From Couchioplanes caeruleus (GTDB taxonomy: Bacteria; Actinomycetota; Actinomycetes; Mycobacteriales; Micromonosporaceae), in NCBI RefSeq assembly GCF_023499255.1, contig NZ_CP092183.1, positions 4,460,501 to 4,524,500 on the forward strand: 64,000 nt of DNA, read 5' to 3'. Below are positions 31,991-41,027 of the stretch, piece after piece. The notes under the pieces are model-generated. The model was not told where the DNA came from and ran no database searches. It saw nothing but the letters and a program-made list of their open reading frames with translations. The translations under genes were made by a program, and so were the position numbers. The first letter of the stretch is position 1. Every line of letters begins with the position of its first letter.

Positions 31991-33037
31991 TTACGCCCAG
32001 GCTTCCACCTGCGTGGTCACCGTACGGTCGGTGTCGGCGGCCTCCTCGGCGGCGAGCGCGACGAGGTGGTCCTGGGCGCCGTCGGCCAGCGGGTACGGCG
32101 CCGGCCCGGCGCCGCGGACCCACGTGGCGGTGGCGTCGAGCAGGGTGCCGATGGCGATCTCCTCGTCCATCCAGCGCCGGCCCGGGTACGGGTTGCGGTA
32201 GAGCACCTCGCCGCCGAACGTGATCGTGTCGGTGTCGAAGCCGTCCAGGTCGAGGTCGTATCCGGTCTGCCGGCGTACCAGCGGCGTCCGCACGATCGTG
32301 CGCGGGCCGGTGAGCCGGACCACCTCGTCGTCGCGCAGCTCGCCGTGGCTCCCGCGCACCAGCAGGCGGCGGAACCGCAGCTGGTTGTGCCACTGGTTGT
32401 CGGTGAAGTCGTAGAGCCCGGACAGCCCGTCGCCGAAGTCCATGGTGGCGATGATCGTGGTCGCCGGCTTCGGGTCGGTGTCCTCGGTCCAGCCGTCACG
32501 GGTGAGCGGGTCGACCAGGGGCGCGGTGGTGCGGGTGGCGCGTACCGTCACCGGCCCGCGCCCGGCGCCGAGCAGGCCGCGCATGAGCGAGACCGCGTGG
32601 TACATGTGCGTCGACGACACCTGCACCTGGCTGGGCGTGCCGATGAGCCCGCGGCGCACCGCCTCGGCCCGGGCGGCGTGCGAGGGCACCAGCAGGTACT
32701 GCTCGGCGATCTGCACGAGCCCGGACTCGCCGACGTCGGCCCAGAGCCGGCGCAGCCCGCCGGCGTCGGGCGCGGGCGGCGTCTCGGCCAGCACCGGCAG
32801 GCCGCGCTCGACCGCCTCGGTGATGACGCCGGGGTTGGCGTCCCAGGACACGGCGGTGACGATGAAGTCCGGCCGGGCCTGCTCGACGCACTCGGCCAGC
32901 GAGCCGTAGGTGGCCACCGGCAGGGACCGGGGGCTGCGGACGACCGTGCCGACGCAGTCGACGGCGTCGAGTCCTTCCGCGACACGCCAGAACAGCTCCG
33001 CGCGCCATCCGGCGCCCACCGTTGCGAAGGAGGTCAC
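31991..33037 (-). CDS. Gfo/Idh/MocA-family oxidoreductase
   Basis: The 348-residue protein has an N-terminal NAD(P)-binding start (FATVGAGWRAELFWRVAEG), the family segment VLAETPPAPDAGGLRRLW where EKP is usual, and a C-terminal alpha/beta domain with GLYDFTDNQWHNQLRFRRLLVRGSHGEL. Members oxidise or reduce sugars and derivatives. The usual EKP reads ETP, so the catalytic Lys is absent, which questions ordinary dehydrogenase activity. It begins with GTG 10 bases after the LacI gene and is probably co-transcribed with it. Confidence 0.8.
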   Translation of the reverse strand: MTSFATVGAGWRAELFWRVAEGLDAVDCVGTVVRSPRSLPVATYGSLAECVEQARPDFIVTAVSWDANPGVITEAVERGLPVLAETPPAPDAGGLRRLWADVGESGLVQIAEQYLLVPSHAARAEAVRRGLIGTPSQVQVSSTHMYHAVSLMRGLLGAGRGPVTVRATRTTAPLVDPLTRDGWTEDTDPKPATTIIATMDFGDGLSGLYDFTDNQWHNQLRFRRLLVRGSHGELRDDEVVRLTGPRTIVRTPLVRRQTGYDLDLDGFDTDTITFGGEVLYRNPYPGRRWMDEEIAIGTLLDATATWVRGAGPAPYPLADGAQDHLVALAAEEAADTDRTVTTQVEAWA

Positions 33038-33046
33038 GGCCGCACC

Positions 33047-34081
33047 CTACCGGGTGGGTACGCCCGCGGTGGAGTCCCGCACGACCAGCTCGGTGGCCAG
33101 CTCCACGTGCAGGGCCTGCACCCGGTGCCGGTCGAGGACGCGCACGAGCAGCGATACCGCCATCCGGCCGAGCTCGGCGAGCGGCTGGCGCACCGTGGTG
33201 AGCTGCGGGCTGGTGGCGCGGCTGAGGTCGATGTCGTCGTACCCGGCGATGGACAGGTCGTGCGGGACCCGCAGCCCGCGTTCGGCCGCGGCTTGCAGCG
33301 CCCCGATCGCGATCTTGTCGTTGAAGCCGATGATCGCGGTCGGCGGGTCGGTGAGGTCGAGCAGCTCGCCGGCCGCGCGGCGGCCCCACGCCATTGTCGG
33401 CTCCACGTGCCGGACCAGGCCGGGCGCGGCCAGCACCCCGGCGTCGGCGAGCGCGGCGGCGTGCCCGGCGAGGCGCGCGTCGCTGGCCAGCCACTCGTCC
33501 GGCCCGGCGATCACGCCGATGCGGCGGTGGCCCAGCCCGGTCAGGTGGGCGGTGAGCGCGCGGGCCCCGGCGGCGTGGGCGGCGGAGACGGCGAGCGTGT
33601 CCCGCGGCGGCGGCACCCGCGGGTCCACCACGACGAACGGGAACTGCCGCGCGCGCAGGGCGGCCAGCTCCTCGGCGGGCTCGGGTGGGAGGATCAGCAC
33701 GGCCCCGGCGATGCCGGGCCGGTTCGGCAGCCGGGTCAGCACGTGCGCCTCCTGGGCGGCCTCGCCGGCGTTGAGCAGGACCGTACGCCCGTGCAGCTCG
33801 AGCGTCTCGGCGACCGAGGAGACGATGACGCCGAAGTAGTCGGTCAGCAGGTACGGGCAGCGGACGAACACGGGCCCGGTGGCGGCCCGGGCGGCGGCGC
33901 GCGGGCGGGGACCCGCGGCGCCCAGCCGTTCGAGCGCCTGCTCGACCAGCTCCCGGGTCTCCGGGGCGACGTTGCCGCGCCCGTTGAGCACCCGCGACAC
34001 GGTGGCGATCGACACGCCGGTGGCGGCGGCGACCTCCCGGACGGTGCCCCCGCCCCGACTTGTTACATCGCCTTGTTTCAT
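33047..34081 (-). CDS. LacI-family transcriptional regulator
   Basis: The 344-residue regulator has a LacI helix-turn-helix TVREVAAATGVSIATVSRVLNGRGNVAPETRE at its start and a periplasmic-binding-protein-like effector domain ending in the conserved SPQLTTVRQPLAELGRMAVSLL. The ATG at 34081 is preferred, since the extension to 34129 would add an unlikely Pro-rich tail. It diverges from the GH30 gene across a region with an inverted repeat (34084-34101) and repeated TTGTTWCA boxes, so it probably represses itself, the Gfo gene and the glucanase gene in response to a sugar. Confidence 0.92.
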   Translation of the reverse strand: MKQGDVTSRGGGTVREVAAATGVSIATVSRVLNGRGNVAPETRELVEQALERLGAAGPRPRAAARAATGPVFVRCPYLLTDYFGVIVSSVAETLELHGRTVLLNAGEAAQEAHVLTRLPNRPGIAGAVLILPPEPAEELAALRARQFPFVVVDPRVPPPRDTLAVSAAHAAGARALTAHLTGLGHRRIGVIAGPDEWLASDARLAGHAAALADAGVLAAPGLVRHVEPTMAWGRRAAGELLDLTDPPTAIIGFNDKIAIGALQAAAERGLRVPHDLSIAGYDDIDLSRATSPQLTTVRQPLAELGRMAVSLLVRVLDRHRVQALHVELATELVVRDSTAGVPTR

Positions 34082-34178
34082 ACGTGGCAGCGTACTGCCA
34101 CCCGGCAGGGGTTGACAGGACGGTTTCACGCTTGTTTCCTGACCGGGCCATCGATACCTGTTGTTTCATATTGTTACA
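34060..34178. promoter_or_regulatory. operator region between LacI gene and GH30 gene
   Basis: GTGGCAG (34084-34090) and CTGCCAC (34095-34101) form an inverted repeat just before the lacI-type start codon. TTGTTACA/TTGTTTCA boxes occur as pairs at both ends: 34060-34067 with 34073-34080, and 34161-34168 with 34171-34178, with a near copy TTGTTTCC at 34132-34139. A TTGACA at 34112-34117 may be a -35 element. These are candidate LacI-type binding sites. Confidence 0.6.
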
Positions 34179-34188
34179 GAGGAGTGCC

Positions 34189-36102
34189 ATGAGGCGGCGT
34201 GCGTTCGGCGCGGCGGTCACCGCCGCAATCCTGCTGCTCTCGGCCGGGCCCGCCCAGGCCCACCGGGAGCCCGCACCCCAGGCGAGGGTCTGGGTCACCA
34301 CCCCCGACCGGGCCGAGCAGCTGCACGAGCGGGCGCCGGTCTCCTTCACCCGCGGCGGCAGCGACCTGACGACGATCACGGTCGACCCGGGCACCCGCTA
34401 CCAGAGCATGGACGGCTTCGGCGCCTCGCTGACCGACTCGGCCGCCAGCGTGCTGTACCGGCTGGACCCGGCCGCCCGCGACGCCGCGATGCGCTCGCTG
34501 TTCGACCCGCGGCAGGGCATCGGCGTCAGCTTCCTGCGCCAGCCGGTCGGCTCGTCCGACTTCACCGCCGCGCCGCAGCACTACACGTACGACGACGTGC
34601 CCGCCGGGCAGACCGACCTCGCCCTGCGGCACTTCAGCATCGCCCACGACGAGGCGCAGATCCTGCCCCTGCTGCGCCGCGCCCGGCAGCTCAACCCCCA
34701 GCTCACGATCATGGGTACGCCGTGGAGCCCGCCGGCGTGGATGAAGACCAGCGACTCGCTCATGGGCGGCCACCTCAAGGACGACCCGGCGATCTACGAC
34801 GCGTACGCCCGCTACCTGGTCAAGTACGTCCAGGCGTACGCGCGGGCCGGCGTGCCGATCGACTACCTGACCGTGCAGAACGAACCGCAGAACCGCCACG
34901 ACGGCGGGTACCCCGGCACGGCCATGCCGGTCCCGCAGGAGGCCAAGGTCATCGAGGCGCTCGGGCCGCTGCTGCGCCGGGCCAGCCCCCGGACGAGGAT
35001 CCTCGGGTACGACCACAACTGGACCACGCACCCCGGGGACGTCGCGACCACGCCGCCCGGTGAGGACCCGGAGACCGACTACCCGTACCGGCTGCTCGCC
35101 TCCCCGGCCGGCAAGTGGCTGGCGGGCACGGCGTACCACTGCTACTCCGGCGACCCCAGCGACATGACGAAGCTGCACGAGGCGTACCCGGGCAAGGGCA
35201 TCTGGTTCACCGAGTGCTCCGGCTCGCACGGGGAGAACGACACCCCGGAGCAGATCTTCCGCGGGACGCTGACCTGGCACGCCCGTACGCTCGCCATCGG
35301 CACCACGCGCAACTGGGCGAAGTCGGTCATCAACTGGAACATCGCGCTGGACAGCACGGGCGGCCCGCACCTCGGCGGCTGCGGCACCTGCACCGGCCTG
35401 CTCACCCTGCAGGCCGACGGCAGCGTCACCCGCGACGCCGAGTACTTCACCATCGGGCACCTGGCGAAGTTCGTCCGTCCCGGCGCCGTCCGCATCGCCA
35501 GCACGTCGTTCGGCACGGTCGGCTGGAACGGGCAGATCATGGACGTGGCGCTCCGCAACCCCGACGGCTCCACCGCGCTCGTGGTGCACAACGAGAACGA
35601 CAACCCGCGCTCGTTCGCGGTCGCGGTCGGGGGCCACTCCTTCGAGTACACGCTGCCCGGCGGTGCCCTGGCCACGTTCGTGTGGCCGCGCGGCTCCCTC
35701 GGCACCGGCGCGGACCGGCTGATCACGTCCGGCGACGCCACCGCGACCGCGTCGCCGGCCGGTGAGAACCCGGCCGCGGCCGTCGACGGCGACGCCTCGA
35801 CCCGCTGGTCCAGCGGTGCCGCCCAGCAGCCCGGCCAGTACCTGCAGGCCGACTTCGGTACGCAGCAGTGGTTCCGCAAGGTCGCGATCGACAGCGGCGA
35901 CAACCTCGGCGACTACGCCCGCGCCTGGACGCTGAGCGCCAGCACCGACGGCACCCGCTGGCGCACCCTGGCCGACGGGACCGGCACCGGACAGCTCACC
36001 ACCGTCGGGCTGCCGCTCACCCGGGCCCGCTACCTGCGGATCACCAACACCGGGACCAGCGGGAACTGGTGGAGCATCGCCGACCTGAGGCTGTACCGGT
36101 AG
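34189..36102 (+). CDS. secreted GH30 glucanase/glucosylceramidase with CBM
   Basis: The 637-residue exported enzyme has a signal peptide (MRRRAFGAAVTAAILLLSAG, cleavage after AQA near residue 24). A GH30 barrel follows, starting YQSMDGFGASLTDSAA, with the acid/base Glu in LTVQNEPQNR and the nucleophile Glu in IWFTECSGSHG, then the GH30 side beta-domain. A C-terminal discoidin/CBM32-like module (about 510-637, DGDASTRWSSGAAQQPGQY, WSIADLRLY) should bind carbohydrate. GH30 members of this layout cleave beta-1,6- or beta-1,3-glucans. The ATG has GAGGAG upstream. Its promoter region carries the LacI-type sites, and a strong hairpin follows the stop. Confidence 0.92.
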   Translation: MRRRAFGAAVTAAILLLSAGPAQAHREPAPQARVWVTTPDRAEQLHERAPVSFTRGGSDLTTITVDPGTRYQSMDGFGASLTDSAASVLYRLDPAARDAAMRSLFDPRQGIGVSFLRQPVGSSDFTAAPQHYTYDDVPAGQTDLALRHFSIAHDEAQILPLLRRARQLNPQLTIMGTPWSPPAWMKTSDSLMGGHLKDDPAIYDAYARYLVKYVQAYARAGVPIDYLTVQNEPQNRHDGGYPGTAMPVPQEAKVIEALGPLLRRASPRTRILGYDHNWTTHPGDVATTPPGEDPETDYPYRLLASPAGKWLAGTAYHCYSGDPSDMTKLHEAYPGKGIWFTECSGSHGENDTPEQIFRGTLTWHARTLAIGTTRNWAKSVINWNIALDSTGGPHLGGCGTCTGLLTLQADGSVTRDAEYFTIGHLAKFVRPGAVRIASTSFGTVGWNGQIMDVALRNPDGSTALVVHNENDNPRSFAVAVGGHSFEYTLPGGALATFVWPRGSLGTGADRLITSGDATATASPAGENPAAAVDGDASTRWSSGAAQQPGQYLQADFGTQQWFRKVAIDSGDNLGDYARAWTLSASTDGTRWRTLADGTGTGQLTTVGLPLTRARYLRITNTGTSGNWWSIADLRLYR

Positions 36103-36113
36103 TCACGGTTTCC

Positions 36114-36144
36114 CACCGGCCCGTGCGGGAACCACGGGCCGGTG
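36114..36144 (+). terminator. 12-bp hairpin after GH30, reaching the next start codon
   Basis: CACCGGCCCGTG (36114-36125) and CACGGGCCGGTG (36133-36144) pair perfectly around a 7-base loop. It begins 12 bases after the GH30 stop and its last three bases are the GTG at 36142, one of the two possible starts of the next gene. Confidence 0.7.
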
Positions 36145-37587
36145 ACCAGCCGTTGGAAAGCCATGACGGTGGCGCTCGTGGCGGGGTTCATGACCCTGCT
36201 CGACGTCAGCATCGTCAACGTCGCCCTGCCGTCGATCCGGGCCGACCTGGACCTGAGCCCGGGCGGCCTGCAGTGGGTGCTGTCCGGGTACGCGCTCACG
36301 TTCGGGCTGCTGCTCGTGCCCGCCGGCCGGTTCGGCGACGCCCGCGGCCGCCGCGACGTGTTCATCGCCGGCCTCGCGGTCTTCACCCTGGCCAGCGCCG
36401 CGGCCGGCCTAGCCAACGGCGCGCTGTGGCTGATCGTCGCCCGGCTCGTGCAGGGCGCCGCCGCCGGCGTGGTCAACCCGCAGGTGTCCGGCCTTGTCCA
36501 GCAGCTGTTCGAGCCGCGTGAGCGGGGCCGCCCGTTCGGCCTGCTGGGCGCCACGATCGGCATCTCCACGGCGGTCGGCCCGCTGCTCGGCGGTCTGCTC
36601 ATCCAGCTGCTCGGCGCCGAGCAGGGCTGGCGCTGGATCTTCTTCATCAACGTGCCGATCGGCATCGCCGCCATCGTGCTCGGCCGCCTGTGGATCCCCG
36701 GCCGCAGCCGTGAGGACCAGGAACGCGAGAGCCTCGACCCGGCCGGCGTGGCCCTGCTCGGCGCCGGCGTCTTCCTCGTGCTGCTGCCGCTGGTGCAGGA
36801 GCGCGAATGGCAGGGGCCGGCCAAGTGGCTGCTGGTCGTCGCCGGCCTCGCGGTCCTCGGCGGATTCCTCGCCTGGGAACGCCGCTTCGCCCGCCGGAGC
36901 GGCACGCCGGTGATCGAGCTGGGGCTGTTCGGGCTGCGGTCGTACAGCCTCGGCGCGCTGATCGGCTTCTTCTACTTCGCCGGCTTCACGACGATCTTCT
37001 TCATCTACACGCTGTACCTGCAGAGCGGCCTGCGCTACAGCGCGCTGGCCGCGGGCGTGGCCATCACGCCGTTCGCCATCGGCTCGGCGGTGGCGGCGGC
37101 GCTCGGCGGCCGCGTGGTGAACCGCTTCGGCCGTCCCCTGGTCGCCCTGGGCCTGGCCCTGGTCGCCGCCGGCCTCATCGCGACCGTGGTGGCGCTGCAC
37201 TTCGTGCCGGGCCACAACGCCGGCTGGGCGGCCGCGCTGCCGCTGCTCGTGGCCGGCCTCGGCAGCGGCCTGGTGATCAGTCCCAACCAGACGCTCACCC
37301 TCTCCGAGGTCCCGGTCCGCCGGGCCGGCAGCGCGGGCGCGGTCCTGCAGACCGGCCAGCGCATCGGCACGGCGCTGGGCATCGCGGTGGTCGGCGCGGT
37401 CTTCTTCAACCGCCTCGCCGCGAACGGTGGAAGCTGGTCGCTGGCCTTCCGTACGGCCCTGCTGGTCACGATCACCTTCGTGGTGGTGGCGCTGGCCGCC
37501 GCGCTCGCGGACGTCCGCGCCGCCCGCCGCGCCGACGCCGCCGGAGCCGCGGACAGCCCCGACCGGGAGACGGCCGGCGTGGGCTGA
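36142..37587 (+). CDS. DHA2-family MFS exporter
   Basis: The 481-residue membrane protein has about 14 helices and the drug-exporter motifs GFMTLLDVSIVNVALPSI (helix 1), GRFGDARGRRDVFIAG (motif A) and GISTAVGPLLGGLL (motif C). It would export a small molecule with proton entry. The start is uncertain. GTG at 36142 keeps the usual SRWKAM residues before helix 1 but lies in a terminator stem, while ATG at 36163 has GGAAAG at workable spacing and loses only seven residues. No regulator is adjacent. Substrate unknown. Confidence 0.88.
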   Translation: MTSRWKAMTVALVAGFMTLLDVSIVNVALPSIRADLDLSPGGLQWVLSGYALTFGLLLVPAGRFGDARGRRDVFIAGLAVFTLASAAAGLANGALWLIVARLVQGAAAGVVNPQVSGLVQQLFEPRERGRPFGLLGATIGISTAVGPLLGGLLIQLLGAEQGWRWIFFINVPIGIAAIVLGRLWIPGRSREDQERESLDPAGVALLGAGVFLVLLPLVQEREWQGPAKWLLVVAGLAVLGGFLAWERRFARRSGTPVIELGLFGLRSYSLGALIGFFYFAGFTTIFFIYTLYLQSGLRYSALAAGVAITPFAIGSAVAAALGGRVVNRFGRPLVALGLALVAAGLIATVVALHFVPGHNAGWAAALPLLVAGLGSGLVISPNQTLTLSEVPVRRAGSAGAVLQTGQRIGTALGIAVVGAVFFNRLAANGGSWSLAFRTALLVTITFVVVALAAALADVRAARRADAAGAADSPDRETAGVG

Positions 37588-37619
37588 GCGCCGGGCACAG
37601 CCGTACTACCCTGCGCGCC

Positions 37620-38228
37620 ATGGCCCTGTCTCCCGAGGAGTTCTACGACCATGCCCTCGCCGCCGCGGACGGCGAACGGCGGCTTCCCCTGGCGCGCATG
37701 ACGGGATGGGACATCAGCCCGTTCGAACAGGACGGACTGCGGGTCGCGCCGCTGCGCCCGCCGGTGCTCCCCGAGCCCGCCCGGCACGGCGAGGACCCGG
37801 CGGACTGCCGGAACTGCCGGGCGCGCGACGAGGGGATCTGGTTCAACGACCACTGGCGGCTGACCCGGGTTCCGGGGGTGGGTGTGCCGCTGGTGCTCAT
37901 GCTGTACCCACGCGACCACCACGACATGGCCGACCTCCCCGACGAGCTGGCCGCCGAGCTGGGGCTGCTGACCACGCGCATCGTCCGGCACATGCAGGCC
38001 CTCCCGCACGTCTCCCGGGCGCACGTCTTCCGCATCGGCGACGGTGCTGCGCATCTGCACGTCTGGTTCTTCGCCCGCCCCGAGGGCCAGACCCAGCTGT
38101 ACGGCTCCTGGCTGACCATCTGGGACGACCTTCTCCCCGAGTACCCGGCCGGCGTCGCGGAGGCCGACGCCGCGACGGTGGTGGACGCGCTGATCGCCTC
38201 CCACGGCGGCCGCCGGGCCACGGCGTGA
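37620..38228 (+). CDS. HIT-superfamily-like protein
   Basis: The 202-residue protein contains a histidine-triad-like core: CRNCRARDEGIWFNDHWRLTRVPG near the middle, VLMLYPRDHHDMADLPDELAAELG, and a late HLHVWFFARPEGQ where the canonical HxHxHxx is reduced to HLHVW. HIT proteins hydrolyse or transfer nucleotides. The degenerate triad leaves activity unsure. The ATG lies 7 bases after TACCCT, a leaderless pattern, and its stop overlaps the start of the amidohydrolase gene (GTGA), so the pair forms an operon. Confidence 0.78.
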   Translation: MALSPEEFYDHALAAADGERRLPLARMTGWDISPFEQDGLRVAPLRPPVLPEPARHGEDPADCRNCRARDEGIWFNDHWRLTRVPGVGVPLVLMLYPRDHHDMADLPDELAAELGLLTTRIVRHMQALPHVSRAHVFRIGDGAAHLHVWFFARPEGQTQLYGSWLTIWDDLLPEYPAGVAEADAATVVDALIASHGGRRATA

Positions 38229-39400
38229 GTGCCCCGCCGCTCGCGATCCGGGCCGACGCCCTCTTCGACGGCGTGTCGGACACCCTCCTGCCCGACCCCC
38301 TGGTCATCGTGGCCGGCGCAACGATCGTCTCCGTCGCCGGCGCAACGGAGACACCGCCGCACGCGCGCGTCGTCGACCTGCCCGGGGCCACGCTGCTTCC
38401 CGGCCTGATCGACACCCATTCCCACCTCGCGTTCGACGCCGGCACCGACCCGGTCGCCGCCCTGGCCGCGCGTGACGAGGAGGCCGTGCTCGCGGCCATG
38501 GCCGCCGCCGCCCGTACGGCCCTGCTCGCGGGCGTCACCACGGTGCGCGATCTCGGCGATCTCCGGTACCTGTCGCTGCGGCTCCGCGGCCGCGACGATC
38601 TCCCCACGATCGTCGCGGCCGGACCGCCGATCACCACGCCGGGCGGGCACTGCCACTTCCTCGGCGGGGAGGTGGAAATGTCCGCGAGCGCGGTGCGCGC
38701 GGCCGTCGCCGACCGCGCCGACCGCGGCGCCGACGTCGTCAAGGTCATGGCCAGCGGGGGCCGGATGACCCCCGCAACCCTGATGGAACAGTCCCAGTTC
38801 CCGCCCGCGGTGCTGCACGCCCTCGTGGACGAGGCGCACCGCCGCGGCCTGCCGGTCGTCGCGCACGCCCACGGCACGGCGTCGATCCGCGAGTCGCTGG
38901 ACGCCGGCGTCGACGGGCTCGAACACGTGACGTTCTGGAACGCCACCGGGATCGACGAGCCGGGCGACCTCATCGGCCGCATCGGGCGCAGCCGGGTCGC
39001 CGTCGGGATCACGGCCGGCAACGCGCCGGCGCCGGGAGCGGTGATCTCCCCGGCGGTGCGACAGCGTACGCCCCGGATCGTCGCGAACTTCCGGAGCCTG
39101 CACGAGGCGGGTGCCCGGCTGCTCGTCGGCACGGACGCGGGCATCGAGGCGGGCAAGCCGCATGACGTCCTGCCGTACGCGATCGCCCAGGCCGGTGACC
39201 TGGTGCTCGGCCCGCTGGGCGCGTTGCGCGCGGCGACGTCGGCCGCCGCAGCGGCGTGCGGACTCGCCGGGGGCAAGGGCCGCATCGCCGCCGGCTTCGA
39301 CGCCGACGTGCTGGCGGTGGACGGCAACCCCCTCACCGACCCCGGGGCGCTGCGCCGCGTCCGTGCCGTCTTCGCTCGCGGGCGTCCGGTCGGACGGTGA
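38225..39400 (+). CDS. metal-dependent amidohydrolase
   Basis: The 391-residue enzyme has the amidohydrolase layout: an N-terminal beta-sandwich part (IRADALFDGVSDTLL), the metal-binding LLPGLIDTHSHLAFD, VVKVMASGGRMTP (site of a possible bridging Lys), VVAHAHGTASIRESLDAGVDGLEH and ARLLVGTDAGI with the final Asp. The motifs best resemble the imidazolonepropionase/prolidase-like branch (Xaa-Pro or aryl-dialkyl). It is coupled to the HIT gene by a 4-base overlap. The substrate is not evident. Confidence 0.9.
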   Translation: MSAPPLAIRADALFDGVSDTLLPDPLVIVAGATIVSVAGATETPPHARVVDLPGATLLPGLIDTHSHLAFDAGTDPVAALAARDEEAVLAAMAAAARTALLAGVTTVRDLGDLRYLSLRLRGRDDLPTIVAAGPPITTPGGHCHFLGGEVEMSASAVRAAVADRADRGADVVKVMASGGRMTPATLMEQSQFPPAVLHALVDEAHRRGLPVVAHAHGTASIRESLDAGVDGLEHVTFWNATGIDEPGDLIGRIGRSRVAVGITAGNAPAPGAVISPAVRQRTPRIVANFRSLHEAGARLLVGTDAGIEAGKPHDVLPYAIAQAGDLVLGPLGALRAATSAAAAACGLAGGKGRIAAGFDADVLAVDGNPLTDPGALRRVRAVFARGRPVGR

Positions 39401-39454
39401 CGCGGCCGGGTCCGGGCGAGCTGCCAGTAGGTCTGCCCGGGCCGGTTGATCCTG

Positions 39455-39853
39455 TCAGTCGGGGAGCCGGGCGATGAGGAACTTCGGGGCCATCTCGCAG
39501 TAGCTGTCCGTGAGGAGCTCGCCGATCTCGGTCCAGTCGGTGTGGTCGCCGAGGACGGCGGTGGCGACGTTGGGCCCCCAGCCGGCGCGGGAGTACGGGA
39601 AGCCACCGGCGGTCAGGCCGAGCAGGTCGTCGGCGGGCACGCGGAAGGTCATCAAGGTCGCCCCGGTGACCGGACGGCCCGGGCGGACCGGGGCGCGGCC
39701 GGGGTCGACCGGATACACGTGGGCGATCGTCCGCCGCCGGATCCGCCAGCGGACGCCGACCCAGGCGGGTTCCTCGTACGTCTCCGGCAGGGACCGGCAG
39801 ATCGGTCGCAGCCGGGCCAGGATCGCGGACGGGACGTCTCCGGGTGCCGGCAT
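39455..39853 (-). CDS. MmcQ/YjbR (DUF419) family protein
   Basis: The 132-residue protein follows the MmcQ/YjbR pattern. It has a first helix LARLRPICRSLPETYEEPAW, then VRWRIRRRTIAHVYP, LMTFRVPADDLLGL and a WTEIGELLTDSYCEMAPKFL end. The fold resembles a DNA-binding domain (CyaY-like), but no function is established. ATG at 39853. It diverges from the NTF2-like gene across 54 bases. Confidence 0.82.
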   Translation of the reverse strand: MPAPGDVPSAILARLRPICRSLPETYEEPAWVGVRWRIRRRTIAHVYPVDPGRAPVRPGRPVTGATLMTFRVPADDLLGLTAGGFPYSRAGWGPNVATAVLGDHTDWTEIGELLTDSYCEMAPKFLIARLPD

Positions 39854-39907
39854 GGGCCGACCGTACCGGCCGCCTGTGACATTCCCGGCGGCCCGTACGC
39901 TCGGGCG

Positions 39908-40300
39908 GTGATCGATTTTCGCCGCGCGGTGGAAGCGCGTGACCCCGACGCCATCACGGCGACCCTGGCCGGCACCGTGGTGTTCCGCAGCCCGGTGGCG
40001 TTCAAGCCCTACCCGGGCAAGGCCCTCACCGCGGCGATCCTGCGCGGCGTGCTGCGGGTCTTCGAGAACTTCCGGTACGTCCGCGAGCTGAGCGGCGACG
40101 GCGGCCGCGACCACGCGCTGGTGTTCGAGGCCCGGATCGGTGACGTCACGGTCGAGGGCTGCGACTTCCTGCACCTGGACGAGGACGGCCTGATCGACGA
40201 GTTCACCGTCATGGTCCGCCCGCTGTCGGCCGCCCAGGCGCTGGCCGCCGCGATGGCCGCCCAGTTCGACCGGATCCAGCGCGAGGCGGCCGCCGGCTGA
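39908..40300 (+). CDS. SnoaL/NTF2-like fold protein
   Basis: The 130-residue protein looks like a small cone-shaped NTF2-like domain. It has FRRAVEARDPDAITATLAGTVVFRSP, a central VFENFRYVRELSGDG strand pair, ALVFEARIGDVTVEGCDFLHLDEDGLIDEFTVMVRP and a helical tail. Such domains bind or isomerise small hydrophobic ligands, but none is indicated here. The GTG at 39908 is 6 bases after TACGCT, so the message is probably leaderless. Confidence 0.8.
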   Translation: MIDFRRAVEARDPDAITATLAGTVVFRSPVAFKPYPGKALTAAILRGVLRVFENFRYVRELSGDGGRDHALVFEARIGDVTVEGCDFLHLDEDGLIDEFTVMVRPLSAAQALAAAMAAQFDRIQREAAAG

Positions 40301-40319
40301 TCTGCGGCACGCCGGGGCG

Positions 40320-41027
40320 TCAGGACCGGTTCGGGCGCCGCCGGGCCAGGAAGACCGCGCCGCCGGCCACGGCCAGCGCGCCCACGATCACCCAGACCCA
40401 CCACAGTGACGTGCCGCCGTCGTCCTCGAGCGCCTTCTCCTGCACGGTCGCCGGTGTGCTCGGCGCGACGCCCGCGGGAGCCGGCCCGGACGCGGCGGGC
40501 GCCGGCGTGGTCGCCGACGGCGCGGCCGAGGTGGCCGGCGCCTTCGGGCCGGGCTTCAGGGTCACGAGGGGCGCGGGGTTGTCCGGCTCGTCCGCGCCCG
40601 CCTTCTGGATCTCGATCCAGCGCGAGACCTTCCCGTCCCCGTACGTCTCCAGGGTCTTGAACGACAGCCGCGTCTCGCCGTCGGGCAGCTTGGCGATCTT
40701 CACCTTCCACACCGCGTCCGCGCCGACCTTGAGGGCCTTGCCGCCGACGGTGAACCCGTCCGCGCCGCGCGTGAACGTCCATCCGGCCGGCGCCTTCACC
40801 AGCGTCACCGTGGCCGGGTCGATCCCCTCGGGCAGCACGACGCGCTCGCTCTTGATACCCGCCGAGGTGCTCTCCGCCTCGCCGTGGAAGGTCAGCGTCA
40901 CGTCGGACGCCCCGGCCCGGTCCTTGTCCGCACTGACCTCGACGTGCGCGGCGGCGGGACCGGCGAGCGCCAGCACCCCCAGCCCCGCGAGCGCACCGAC
41001 CGCGGACCACCGGAACCCGTTACGCAC
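40320..41027 (-). CDS. ycnI: YcnI-like DUF1775 surface protein
   Basis: The 235-residue exported protein has a signal peptide ending PAAAH, leaving the mature N-terminal His that in YcnI helps to bind copper. The DUF1775 domain runs to about residue 145 (HVEVSADKDRAGASDVTLTF, TETRLSF-like strands). A Pro/Ala/Thr-rich linker, a membrane helix (WWVWVIVGALAVAGGAVFLA) and a basic tail anchor it outside the cell. It is usually linked with CopC/CopD, which are absent here. The GTG at 41027 lies inside the end of the upstream small membrane protein gene. Confidence 0.88.
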   Translation of the reverse strand: MRNGFRWSAVGALAGLGVLALAGPAAAHVEVSADKDRAGASDVTLTFHGEAESTSAGIKSERVVLPEGIDPATVTLVKAPAGWTFTRGADGFTVGGKALKVGADAVWKVKIAKLPDGETRLSFKTLETYGDGKVSRWIEIQKAGADEPDNPAPLVTLKPGPKAPATSAAPSATTPAPAASGPAPAGVAPSTPATVQEKALEDDGGTSLWWVWVIVGALAVAGGAVFLARRRPNRS

